From Streptomyces humidus (GTDB taxonomy: Bacteria > Actinomycetota > Actinomycetes > Streptomycetales > Streptomycetaceae), in the NCBI RefSeq assembly GCF_014649655.1, contig NZ_BMTL01000031.1, positions 1 to 64,000 on the forward strand: DNA of 64,000 bases, in the 5' to 3' direction. The translations under genes and the position numbers were made by a program. Under the pieces are notes generated by a model. That model worked only from the letters and a program-made list of their open reading frames with translations, was not told the DNA's origin and ran no database searches. Positions 45,790-53,942 of this stretch are shown piece by piece (positions within the stretch are counted from its first letter, which is position 1; every line of letters starts with the position of its first letter).

Positions 45790-46242
45790 TCAGCCCGCCA
45801 GCGCCTTCAGACGTCCCACCGCCTCCTCCAGCACCCCCGTCCGCTTGCAGAACGCGAACCGCACGAACGGAGCGCCCGCGTCGCGGTGGTCGTAGAAGAC
45901 CGCGTTCGGGATGGCGACGACGCCCGCGCGCTCCGGCAGCGAACGGCAGAAGGCGAAACCGTCGCTCTCGCCGAGCGGGCGGATGTCGGTGGTGATGAAG
46001 TACGTGCCGGCCGTCCTGAACACCCCGAAGCCCGCGTCCGCCAGCCCCGCCGCCAGCAGATCCCGCTTGGCCCGCATGTCCTCACGGAACGCGGTGAAGT
46101 ACGTGTCCGGCAGCGCGAGCGCCTCGGCGACGGCGTACTGGAACGGGCCGGACGCCACGTACGTCAGGTACTGCTTCGCCGAGCGGACGGCGGCGACGAG
46201 ATCGGGGGCGCCGGTAACCCAGGCGACTCATCGTTCACACAC
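45790..46242 (-). pseudogene. 3' fragment 2 of PLP-dependent aminotransferase
   Basis: The same segment as the other copies: VAWVTGAPDLVAAVRSAKQY, ASGPFQYAVAEALALPDTYF, GTYFITTDIRPLGESDGFAF, AGVVAIPNAVFYDHRDAG and VRFAFCKRTGVLEEAVGRL. Here a TGA interrupts the junction frame directly before VAWVT, so translation from the junction GTG (46242) is blocked, unlike in the other three copies. The part after the cut is intact. Confidence 0.88.
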
Positions 46243-46250
46243 TCATTCGT
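46214..46250. repeat. Attachment-like block 2
   Basis: A 37-bp block starting GTAACCCAGG and ending CTCATTCGT, aligned without gaps to blocks 1, 3 and 4. Shared bases outside the gene part include ACTC, GTTC and CATT. Sequence to the right is unique; 46251-46383 has no recognisable gene. Confidence 0.7.
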
Positions 46251-46383
46251 AGGTGGTGCACTGGGCTCACCGCAGTCCGCCGTCGCCGGTCGGGGCGCCG
46301 ACCGATCCGCGCATCTCCGCCGCGCGACCGAACGCGACGTGCGGCCGGGGACGGAATCGGTGGATCGCAGGACACCCCGAGCA

Positions 46384-47697
46384 TCATGTTTCGAGGAGAG
46401 CGGTCAGGACCACGGCGGGATCGGCGTCAGGCGGTCCGGCCGGCCACCAGATGCCCTGGTCCTTGGTGTACGGGTACCACATACCGTCCCGGCCCATGCG
46501 CAGTTGGGCATCGCGGCCCTCGACGGTCCAGCGGTTGCGCCAGGCGCGGAGCCGGGGCGGTCTGCCGTCGGCCCAGTCCGCTCGCAGCGCCGCGCGGTCG
46601 CGCTCCAGACGGGAGGCGGGTGGGATCCAAGAGCTTTCCAGTACGTCCAGGGACGCTGTGCCGCCGTGCCGCCACGCGCGGGCGGCGGCGGCGAGGTCGC
46701 GGGGGGTGCGGCCGCAGTTCGAGGCGATCCGGGCGAAGACCTCCGGGGCGGGGTGGGCGGCGGCGAAGCGGACGGCGTCCTGCCACTCGGTGAGCGGGAG
46801 GGGCGGGAGGGTATGGGCATGCCGCGCTCCGAGGGCTCCGGCGAGCAGATGCCGGGCACGCATCGCGGCGTCGGCGGCGAGCAGTTCGAGCGCGGCCGGG
46901 TCCACGCCGGGCTCCGGGACGGCCGCGTCCACCAGCGCGGGGCCGCGGCCGGCCCGTTCGGGCAGCGGGGGTGGGGCGGGCAGGGACGGCAGGTCGGCGC
47001 GTGAGGCGAAGGCGGGCCCTGCGAGATCGCCGGGCCGGGCCGGGGACCCGTCCCGATCTGCGCCTGCCGTTGCCGTGGACACCGCGGCTTCGGCGGAGGC
47101 TCGGGCGGTGTTGCGGCGGCCGAGCTCGTCCATCAGCTCCCGTTCGCCGCGACCCCGCAGGAGCAGCAGTACGAAGGGGTCGCGGTCCAGGAGCCGGGCG
47201 ACCTGGTAGCAGAGGGCGGCGGCGTGTTTGCAGGGGTAGCCCCAGTCGGGGCAGCTGCACTCGGGGTCGAGGTCCCGTGGGCCGGGCAGCAGCGGGACGC
47301 CGGCGGCCGCGGCGTCGTCGGCGAGCCCGGCGGGCATCTCGCCGTCCAGCAGGGCGGCGATGTTGGCGGCCCGCTCGGCGATCATGTCGAGCAGCCGGTC
47401 CCACTGCCGGTCCGTCAGCTGTTCCACCTGGACCGTGGAGCGGTACGGGGTGCGGCGGCTGCCCTGCACCGGGGCGGCAGCCGAGCCGGGGGCGACGGTG
47501 ACGGGTCCGACCGCGCCGCCGCGCGCGTAGGTCCGGCCGCGCGAGAGGCGGCCGGAGTCCAGGGAGGACTCCTCGAGGGAGCGCAGCCATGCGCGGCCCC
47601 ACCAGGAGTCGGCGAAGGGCGCGCGGCTGCCCTTGGCCGGCGGAAGTGCGTCGAAGGTGCGCGCGGCTTCCCTCTGAGCCGGGATGCGTCTGCTCAT
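46384..47697 (-). CDS. SWIM zinc-finger protein paired with SNF2 helicase
   Basis: The 437-residue protein has a SWIM motif CSCPDWGYPCKHAAALCYQ (CxCx-n-CxH, near residue 180). N-terminal residues read FADSWWGRAWLRSLEESSLD, followed by GRLSRGRTYARGGAVG, a conserved feature of this family. The middle is Ala/Pro-rich, and the C-terminus has a Trp-rich stretch (WRNRWTVEGRDAQLRMGRDG). Its ATG (47697) overlaps the stop of the SNF2 gene (ATGA), so the two are co-translated and probably form a DNA- or chromatin-acting complex of unknown role. Confidence 0.9.
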   Translation of the reverse strand: MSRRIPAQREAARTFDALPPAKGSRAPFADSWWGRAWLRSLEESSLDSGRLSRGRTYARGGAVGPVTVAPGSAAAPVQGSRRTPYRSTVQVEQLTDRQWDRLLDMIAERAANIAALLDGEMPAGLADDAAAAGVPLLPGPRDLDPECSCPDWGYPCKHAAALCYQVARLLDRDPFVLLLLRGRGERELMDELGRRNTARASAEAAVSTATAGADRDGSPARPGDLAGPAFASRADLPSLPAPPPLPERAGRGPALVDAAVPEPGVDPAALELLAADAAMRARHLLAGALGARHAHTLPPLPLTEWQDAVRFAAAHPAPEVFARIASNCGRTPRDLAAAARAWRHGGTASLDVLESSWIPPASRLERDRAALRADWADGRPPRLRAWRNRWTVEGRDAQLRMGRDGMWYPYTKDQGIWWPAGPPDADPAVVLTALLET

Positions 47698-50603
47698 CGT
47701 CCCGTCCTTCGCAGTGTGACCAGTTCGGCCAGTTCGCTGTCGCTCAGTTCGCTGAAGGCCGCCTCGCCCGAGCCGAGCACCGAATCGGCCAGTTCCCGCT
47801 TCTGGCGGAGCATCTCGGCGACCCGGTCCTCCACGGTGCCCTCGGCGATCAGCTTGTGCACCTGGACCGGCTGGGTCTGTCCGATCCGGTAGGCGCGGTC
47901 GGTGGCCTGATCCTCCACGGCCGGGTTCCACCAGCGGTCGTAGTGGATGACATGTCCGGCCCGGGTCAGGTTCAGACCGGTCCCGGCGGCCTTGAGGGAC
48001 AGCAGGAACACCTTCTTCTTGCCGGTCTGGAAGGCGTCGACCATCTCCTCGCGGCGTTTGACCGTGGTGCCTCCGTGCAGGAACAGGGTGCCCACGCCGC
48101 GGTCGGCCAGGTGGCGCTCGATCAGCGCGCCCATGGCCACGTACTGGGTGAAGACCAGGGCAGACCCGTCCTCGGCCAGGACGGTGTCGAGGAGTTCGTC
48201 CAGGAGTTCCAGTTTCCCCGAACGGCCCGCGAGCCTGGCACCCGCGGGCTCCTTCAGGAACTGCGCGGGGTGGTTGCAGACCTGCTTCAGGCCGGTGAGG
48301 AGCTTCATCACCAGGCCGCGCCGCGCCATGCCCTGCCTCTCCTCGATCTCGGCCATGAGCTCGCGTACCAGCGCCTCGTACAGCGACACCTGCTCCTTCG
48401 TCAGGGACACCGGCTGGTCGGTCTCGGTCTTGGGCGGCAGTTCGGGCGCGATGCCGGGGTCGGACTTGCGCCGGCGCAGCAGGAAGGGTCGGACCAGGGT
48501 GGCCAGCCGCCGGGCGGCCTGTTCGTCGCGGTCGCCCTCGACGGCCGTGGCGTAGCGGTCACGGAAGGAGGTGAGCGTGCCGAGCAGGCCGGGGGTGGTC
48601 CAGTCGAGCAGTGACCACAGTTCCGACAGGTTGTTCTCGACCGGGGTGCCGGTCAACGCGACCCGTCCCTGGGAAGGGATCCGGCGCAGGGCCTGGGCGG
48701 TGAGCGCGTGCGGGTTCTTGACGTGCTGGGCCTCGTCGGCGACGAGCAGGCCCCAGGGCTGCTCGGTGAGGCGTTCGGTGTCGCGGCGCATGGTCCCGTA
48801 GGTGGTCAGGACGAAGCCGCCGTCCGCTCCGCCGTCGAGGCCCGCCAAGTCGCGGCCGGGGCCGTGGAAGCGGCGCACCGGGGTGGCCGGTGCGAAGCGC
48901 CGGATCTCGCGCTCCCAGTTGCCGAGCAGCGAGGCGGGGCAGACCACCAGGGTGGGGCCGGCGGTGGTCTTCCCCTCCTGGCGACGCAGGTGGAGAGCGA
49001 TCAGGGTCACGGTCTTGCCCAGGCCCATGTCGTCGCCGAGGCAGCCGCCCAGGCCGAGCGAGGTCATCCGGTGCAGCCAGTTCAGGCCGCGCAGCTGGTA
49101 GTCGCGCAGGGTCGCGGCCAAGGCTTTCGGCGGCCCCTGGGGCTCGCGCGCGGCGCGGGCCTCGGGGTCGGCGATCCGGGAGCGCAGCTCCTCCAGTACG
49201 CCGCTCGCGGTGACCGCCACCTGTTCGCCGTCCACCTCCACGCTGCCGGTCAGCGCGGCGCCCAGCGCGTCGATCGGGGTGAGCGGGGTCGTCGTGGACT
49301 GTGCGGCCCGGCGCAGCCGGCGGACCAGATCCGGGTCCACGACCACCCACTGGTCCCGCAGTCGCACGATCGGCCGGTGTGCCTGGACCAGCCGCTCCAG
49401 CTCCTCCTCGGTGAGTTCCCGGTCTCCGAGGGCGACCCGCCAGCGGAAGTCCAGCAGGCCGCCGGAGGACAGGAACGACTCGGCCGCGGACTGCGTCCCC
49501 TGGCGGCGTACGGGTTCCAGGACGCCGGAGGCCGTCAGCTCGCGTACCAGCTCCTTGGGCCAGTGCACGGCGACCCCGGTGGCGGCAAGGCTTTCCGCCG
49601 CGTCGCCCAGCAGCGACCGGGCCTCCTCGTCGGACAGCTCCAGGTCGGCCGGGGCGGCGGAGTCCAGCAGCCGTCCGGCCGGGGGCCAGGCGCGGGTGGC
49701 CCGGCGGAGCGTCAGCAGCGTGTCCACCTTGGCCCGTGGGCCGAACAGTTCGGGGGCGGTGGCGTGGCCGGACCACAGGTCCGCGGCGTCAGCGAGCACC
49801 GTGGGATCGGCCAGGCTGCGCAGCTGGACCACGGCCCGGAAGGAGTCCGCGCGGTCCAGTTCCAGCCGCAGTGAGACAGCCAGACCCGCGTCGCGGCCGG
49901 CGGCGACCTCCGCCGCCCACGCCCGCTGCTCGGGTACGGACTGCGGAGCGCGCGCCGCGAACGCCGGTCCGCCGGTCACCTGGCGGGCGGCGGGAGGGCG
50001 GGCGAGGGAATCGGCCACGGCGTCAAGGAAGGCCCGCAGCAGCGGCTCGGCCGCCGCAAGCGTGAGGCGGGAGAGTCCGGGAACCGCGACCGCGCGGGCC
50101 TGAGGAGGCATCGCGGCGGCAAGGGCGGTCAGCCGCTCATGGTCCTCGGTGTCCAGCGGGCCGACCCGCCAGGCGTCGAATCCCTCCGGCGACACCCCGG
50201 GCAGTATCCGGCCCCGGGCGAGCAGACGCAGCCCCAGCAGGGCCGCTGTGCCCCAGAACGCGGTACCGGCCGAAGCCCGCCCGCTGCCGTCCGCGCCGAG
50301 CGCACGGCAGCGGGTCAGCAGCGGCAGCGCCTGCTCCACCGGCAACAGAACGGCGACCACCCGTGCCCGGCGCACGGACGAGCCGTGCGGGCGGACCACG
50401 GTGAGTTCCTCGGGTTCCACCCCGCGGTCCGGTGGCTCACTACCAGGCGTCCAGAACGCCATCCGTCCCATCCGGGGCGGGTCCTCGGGAAGGAACACCG
50501 CCTCGCCCAGGGCAAGTTCCGGCAACCCGGCAAACATCCGTTCCCGGTCCCAAGTCGCCGACTCGGGCTCCGCCGACGGGTAAGTCTTCGCCACCACGCC
50601 CAC
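47694..50603 (-). CDS. SNF2-family DEAD/DEAH-box helicase
   Basis: The 969-residue protein has a C-terminal SWI2/SNF2 ATPase: motif I GDDMGLGKTVTLIALHL, motif II VADEAQHVKNP, motif III ALTGTPVENNLSELWSLLD, then the helicase C domain with LVFTQYVAMGALIERHLADR, LLSLKAAGTGLNLTRAGHVI and the RIGQTQPVQVHKL motif VI region. The N-terminal 480 residues are specific to this bacterial type. Functions of the SNF2/SWIM pair are not established; DNA repair or defence have been suggested for related proteins. Here it sits between two aminotransferase fragments. Confidence 0.95.
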   Translation of the reverse strand: MGVVAKTYPSAEPESATWDRERMFAGLPELALGEAVFLPEDPPRMGRMAFWTPGSEPPDRGVEPEELTVVRPHGSSVRRARVVAVLLPVEQALPLLTRCRALGADGSGRASAGTAFWGTAALLGLRLLARGRILPGVSPEGFDAWRVGPLDTEDHERLTALAAAMPPQARAVAVPGLSRLTLAAAEPLLRAFLDAVADSLARPPAARQVTGGPAFAARAPQSVPEQRAWAAEVAAGRDAGLAVSLRLELDRADSFRAVVQLRSLADPTVLADAADLWSGHATAPELFGPRAKVDTLLTLRRATRAWPPAGRLLDSAAPADLELSDEEARSLLGDAAESLAATGVAVHWPKELVRELTASGVLEPVRRQGTQSAAESFLSSGGLLDFRWRVALGDRELTEEELERLVQAHRPIVRLRDQWVVVDPDLVRRLRRAAQSTTTPLTPIDALGAALTGSVEVDGEQVAVTASGVLEELRSRIADPEARAAREPQGPPKALAATLRDYQLRGLNWLHRMTSLGLGGCLGDDMGLGKTVTLIALHLRRQEGKTTAGPTLVVCPASLLGNWEREIRRFAPATPVRRFHGPGRDLAGLDGGADGGFVLTTYGTMRRDTERLTEQPWGLLVADEAQHVKNPHALTAQALRRIPSQGRVALTGTPVENNLSELWSLLDWTTPGLLGTLTSFRDRYATAVEGDRDEQAARRLATLVRPFLLRRRKSDPGIAPELPPKTETDQPVSLTKEQVSLYEALVRELMAEIEERQGMARRGLVMKLLTGLKQVCNHPAQFLKEPAGARLAGRSGKLELLDELLDTVLAEDGSALVFTQYVAMGALIERHLADRGVGTLFLHGGTTVKRREEMVDAFQTGKKKVFLLSLKAAGTGLNLTRAGHVIHYDRWWNPAVEDQATDRAYRIGQTQPVQVHKLIAEGTVEDRVAEMLRQKRELADSVLGSGEAAFSELSDSELAELVTLRRTGR

Positions 50604-50861
50604 TCCTGGCCAGGCTTTTGCAACTGTTCGCGAGGGCGCGGGTAGCCCACGCGCCCTGGGCGGGTCAAGGCTATCCGCGCGGATGGGCAGGGAACGCCAG
50701 AAGTGTTTCGCCCACTCGGCGCAGTGCGGAAAGATGTCACCGGCACTCGCCAGGGACCGGCGCGACCCCTTCGCGATCGCAGCCCGTTGCCGGTGCCGGA
50801 ATCCGCCTCCGCCCTGAGGGAACCCTTCGCCGTGACCGCCGAGCGCGTGCCGACCTAACAG

Positions 50862-50960
50862 TTGAAGATCGCCCTGCGAGGCACCAGCCCGCCGATCTGG
50901 CGCCGAGTCTCCCTGCCCGCTGACACCTCGCTCGGCTGCCTGCCACTACAGGCCATCCGC
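50862..50960 (+). pseudogene. Fragment of a pRiA4b ORF-3-like protein
   Basis: LKIALRGTSPPIWRRVSLPA, then DTSLGCLPLQAI, match the N-terminus of the pRiA4b ORF-3/TnpR-passenger family (usually LKVTLRGTRPPVWRR...). The rest is missing. The surrounding gap 50604-51011 contains nothing else recognisable besides the operator of the next gene pair. Confidence 0.55.
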
Positions 50961-50985
50961 CCAGCCCGGATTCAGAGACACCGAA

Positions 50986-51025
50986 TTGCTACCCCTGGTA
51001 GGATCTGGACCATGAGTGGTAGCAA
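50986..51025. promoter_or_regulatory. Candidate operator of the VapBC-like pair
   Basis: CTACC-CCT-GGTAG at 50989-51001 is a small palindrome. TTGCTACC (50986-50993) and GGTAGCAA (51018-51025) form a wider inverted pair spanning the antitoxin start codon. Repeated GGTAG half-sites suggest autoregulation. Confidence 0.5.
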
Positions 51026-51263
51026 GAAATACTCGATCAGCCTCCCTGAAGACCTCGCTGAGGCCGCACGTACCCATGTAGGTCCAGGCGGCTTCTCCGC
51101 TTACGTGGCCGAGGCCCTCGAGCAGCGTGTGGCCATGGACAAGCTTCGTGAGATGGTCGCCGACTTCGAGACCGACAACGACTCGTTGTCCCGGGAGGAG
51201 ATCGAAGCGGCCCGCGCCGTACTGCGCCATGATCAGCGCGACTCGAGCGGTGCCGCAGCCTGA
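51012..51263 (+). CDS. VapB-like antitoxin
   Basis: The 83-residue protein starts ATG 51012 (MSGSKKYSISLPEDLAEAAR), a ribbon-helix-helix-like N-terminus (KYSISLPEDLAEAARTHVGP and FSAYVAEALEQRV), followed by an acidic tail (DFETDNDSLSREEIEAARAV) of the type that wraps a PIN toxin. The stop overlaps the toxin ATG by one base. Confidence 0.82.
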   Translation: MSGSKKYSISLPEDLAEAARTHVGPGGFSAYVAEALEQRVAMDKLREMVADFETDNDSLSREEIEAARAVLRHDQRDSSGAAA

Positions 51264-51655
51264 TGCCCGGCACGCTCCTCCTCGACAGCGAGGGCCTGTC
51301 CAAGCTCTACCTCAAAGACCGCACGGTCCTGGCTCTCGTCCAAGCGGCCTCGGAAGAGGGCATCCGCGTGGCCACGACCGCCATGACCACGCTCGAGGCG
51401 GACTACGATCGCATCCACCCCGCCCGCATCCGGTGGGTACTCTCCCGGATCGACGTCCACGACGTCACCAAGAGCGTCACCGACCAAGCGGCAGCACTGT
51501 TGCGCGACCATCACCTCAGCGGCCACAAGTACGCCATCGACGCCGTCCTCGCGGCCATTGCACGCTCGGCGCCAAGACCCGTCACCGTCCTCACCTCCGA
51601 CCTTGAGGACATCAGCCTGCTCTGTGGACCCGCCGTCGAGGTCATCAAAGCCTGA
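51263..51655 (+). CDS. PIN-domain toxin, VapC-like
   Basis: The 130-residue PIN nuclease starts ATG 51263. Metal-binding acids appear in order: Asp8 in TLLLDSEGLSKLY, Glu in TTLEADYDR, Asp in KYAIDAVLAA and Asp in VLTSDLEDI. Such toxins cleave RNA (often tRNA) when free of antitoxin. The pair lies near the right end of the second cargo segment. The gap after it (51656-51891) shows no gene. Confidence 0.88.
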   Translation: MPGTLLLDSEGLSKLYLKDRTVLALVQAASEEGIRVATTAMTTLEADYDRIHPARIRWVLSRIDVHDVTKSVTDQAAALLRDHHLSGHKYAIDAVLAAIARSAPRPVTVLTSDLEDISLLCGPAVEVIKA

Positions 51656-51891
51656 CGCGTGCAGATCGCGGGCACACCCGCTCACGCATGACGCTACGCA
51701 AGCCCCCGACCGCGCACGGCCATCAGCCATCTGAGTTCCGCAGTTCGTAGGCGCGTACGGGTCCGTCGATCGATGTCTGCGCAGGTCACGGGCGCGCTGC
51801 GTGGTTCCTCCGGTGTGGTGGTGTTGTGCGCGGCGGCTCGGAGCAGCCGATGCCGTGCGGCCGGTACCCTCGCTCGTACGGTTGTTGGCTA

Positions 51892-52344
51892 CTACGCGGC
51901 CAGCCCCTTGAGCCGGGAAGCCGCCTCCTCAAGAACGCTCGCCCGTTTGCAGAACGCGAACCGGACGAAGGGCGCGCCCTGCTCGCGGTGGTCGTAGAAG
52001 ACCGCGTTCGGGATCGCCACGACCCCGCAACGCTCGGGCAGCGCACGACAGAAGGCGAAGCCGTCCGACTCGCCGAGTGACCTGATGTCCGTGGTGATGA
52101 AGTACGTACCGGCCGGACGGAAGACCGTAAATCCGGCCTGCTCCAGACCGCCCGCGAGCAGCTCGCGCTTGGCCCGCATGTCGGCGCGGAACTCCTCGAA
52201 GTACGAGTCCGGCAGGCGCAGGGCCTCGGCCACGGCGTACTGGAAGGGTCCGGAGGCGACGTACGTCAGGAACTGCTTGGCCGAGCGGACGGCGGCGACG
52301 AGATCGGGGGCGCCGGTAACCCAGGTGACTCCGTGTTCATGCAT
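51892..52344 (-). pseudogene. 3' fragment 3 of PLP-dependent aminotransferase
   Basis: The same segment: VTWVTGAPDLVAAVRSAKQF, ASGPFQYAVAEALRLPDSYF, GTYFITTDIRSLGESDGFAF, CGVVAIPNAVFYDHREQG and VRFAFCKRASVLEEAASRL. An ATG at 52344 opens the frame at the junction (MHEHGVTWVT). It is close to, but clearly not identical with, copies 2 and 4, so recent local duplication is excluded. Confidence 0.88.
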
Positions 52345-52352
52345 CCATTTGT
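52316..52352. repeat. Attachment-like block 3
   Basis: A 37-bp block starting GTAACCCAGG and ending CCATTTGT, most like block 1 in its non-gene part. Sequence to the right differs immediately. Confidence 0.7.
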
Positions 52353-52480
52353 TTCCTGGCTCCGCGTCGGGCCAGGTCGGTTCCCCGGTGCTCGTTGTCG
52401 GCGCAGCAGCAGCGTCGGAGGGGGTGGGCCCTGTCGCAGGAGTGGGGCTTTCAGCTGCTATCCACCTCGCGCTACAGAAA

Positions 52481-52507
52481 TCAGAGCACAATCAGAGTAC
52501 AGTCTGA
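52481..52507. promoter_or_regulatory. Repeats upstream of the third toxin-antitoxin-like pair
   Basis: TCAGAGCACA (52481-52490) and TCAGAGTACA (52492-52501) are direct repeats. The second overlaps the palindrome TCAGA-N6-TCTGA (52492-52507), ending 2 bp before the start codon. The layout is typical of an autoregulated antitoxin promoter. Confidence 0.55.
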
Positions 52508-52509
52508 GT

Positions 52510-52995
52510 ATGAACATCGCACCCTTGGCATTCGAATCGGAGTCTGTCTCGTTCACCGATCTGTCGCGGAACCCGAAGGCTGTCGCCGCCAGGGCCGCCG
52601 CCCTGGGATGTCTGCGTGTTACGCACCGAGACGCGCCCGACATGATGTTGACCACGGCCATATACGCAGAGCGCGCCGAGGAAAACCTGACCACGGCGTC
52701 CCGGCTGTTCCTTGCTCTGTTGAAGCAGGACGACGGTGCCAAGTCGCTCTTGCTCGCGCTGCCCGAGGTGTTCCCGTGGGTGCGCCACCTGGACGCTGAG
52801 GAAGTCCGGGAATTCACTGTTGAGCTTCTGGAAGCGCTGTCCGACGCCGCTGAACTGGGCGCCAGGGAGGCTGTGCACCGAGCGATCGTCTCGTGGCGGG
52901 CCACTGCCCGCATCAACGCCGATCCTGACCAGCTCAGGGAAGCGCTCCGTCCGCTCGGTGACGTCGACCTCGGCCCCGTCGAGGTGCACGAGTGA
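52510..52995 (+). CDS. Antitoxin-like protein of a toxin-antitoxin pair
   Basis: The 161-residue protein starts ATG 52510 (MNIAPLAFESESVSFTDLSR). The segment SFTDLSRNPKAVAARAAALG followed by LRVTHRDAPDMMLTT looks like the N-terminal Phd-type fold. The rest is helical (ALPEVFPWVRHLDAEEVREF). The stop overlaps the next start by GTGA. Confidence 0.68.
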   Translation: MNIAPLAFESESVSFTDLSRNPKAVAARAAALGCLRVTHRDAPDMMLTTAIYAERAEENLTTASRLFLALLKQDDGAKSLLLALPEVFPWVRHLDAEEVREFTVELLEALSDAAELGAREAVHRAIVSWRATARINADPDQLREALRPLGDVDLGPVEVHE

Positions 52996-53342
52996 GTCCG
53001 AAGAAAGGCGATCGGGTCAGTGTTCCTCCGCTGAGCGGCTGGAGCGTCATTTACGGCACGACGGAGGCCGCGACCGGTTGGGAGGAGCTGTGCCGGGTGG
53101 CGTTGCCGAACGCGCATCGCTGCCTGGAAGCCCTTCGCGCAGACCCGCTGTCGCGGGCTAACTGGAACCGCCAGCACCAGCTCCGAGGCAGACACGCCAC
53201 CAGGGAATGGAAGGGCTCCGAGCTGGAGCAGTGGGAGTACGAGATCACCAGCGGCGGCCGGGTCCGCTACCTGGTCAGCCCGGACACCTCGACTGTGATC
53301 CTTGTGTACGCCTCCCCGCGACACCCGAAGGACACCGAATAG
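52992..53342 (+). CDS. RelE-like putative toxin
   Basis: The 116-residue protein starts GTG 52992. The C-terminal half reads QLRGRHATREWKGSELEQWE-YEITSGGRVRYLV then STVILVYASPRHPKDTE, the strand order and basic residues of RelE/ParE-superfamily toxins. Coupled to an upstream antitoxin-like gene with repeated operator motifs. Together the two are the only cargo of the shortest segment of the array. Confidence 0.7.
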   Translation: MSPKKGDRVSVPPLSGWSVIYGTTEAATGWEELCRVALPNAHRCLEALRADPLSRANWNRQHQLRGRHATREWKGSELEQWEYEITSGGRVRYLVSPDTSTVILVYASPRHPKDTE

Positions 53343-53478
53343 CCTCCGGCGTTGCGCCCGTGCGGAAGGCAAGGCGAACCGGGGTGCGGGTTGCGATGGG
53401 CTCTTGCAGTGCAGGTGGCGGGCCGACCGGAGTCGGAGGACGGCCGTGCCAAGGACGACTGACCCCATGCAGCGGCGG

Positions 53479-53934
53479 TCAGTGCGCGAACGCTTTGCGG
53501 AGCCGTTCCGCCGCATCCATCAGTACCTCGGTGCGTTTGCAGAACGCGAACCGGACGTATGGTGCGCCGGCCTCTTTGTGGTCGTAGAAGACGGCGTTGG
53601 GGATCGCGACGACACCCGCCCGCTCAGGCAGGGCGCGGCAGAAGGCGAGGCCGTCGCCCTCGCCGAGGGGCCGGATGTCGGTGGTGACGAAGTAGGTGCC
53701 GGTCGGCCGGAAGACGGCGAAGCCGGCGTCGGTGAGGCCCGCGCCGAGCAGGTCCCGCTTGGCGCGCAGGTCGTCGCGGAAGGCCGTGAAGTAGGCGTCG
53801 GGCAGGCGGAGCGCCTCGGCGACGGCGTACTGGAACGGGCCGGACGCCACGTACGTCAGGTACTGCTTCGCCGCCCGCACCGCCGACACCAGACCCGGCG
53901 CCGCCGTGACCCAGGCGACTCCACGTTCGTACAC
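53479..53934 (-). pseudogene. 3' fragment 4 of PLP-dependent aminotransferase, next to the integrase
   Basis: The same segment: VAWVTAAPGLVSAVRAAKQY, ASGPFQYAVAEALRLPDAYF, GTYFVTTDIRPLGEGDGLAF, AGVVAIPNAVFYDHKEAG and VRFAFCKRTEVLMDAAERL. The junction GTG (53934) gives VYERGVAWVT in frame. Its cut edge lies 8 bp from the integrase start, the expected place of a hybrid attachment site. Confidence 0.9.
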
Positions 53935-53942
53935 TCATTCGC
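53906..53942. repeat. Attachment-like block 4, adjacent to the integrase
   Basis: A 37-bp block starting GTGACCCAGG and ending CTCATTCGC; the integrase GTG follows at 53943. As the block next to an integrase gene it is the best candidate for a hybrid attachment site produced by that enzyme. Confidence 0.75.

Noticed and set aside
42042..53934. The four aminotransferase pieces as separate functional short enzymes.
   Set aside because: All lack the N-terminal two thirds with the PLP-binding Lys, and all start at the same cut point with non-gene sequence, which marks them as displaced 3' ends.
53906..53942. Direct identification of the integration site as the TG1 attachment core.
   Set aside because: The same type of gene is used, but the cut here seems to lie further into the gene than the TG1 core as I recall it, and the exact sequences could not be compared.
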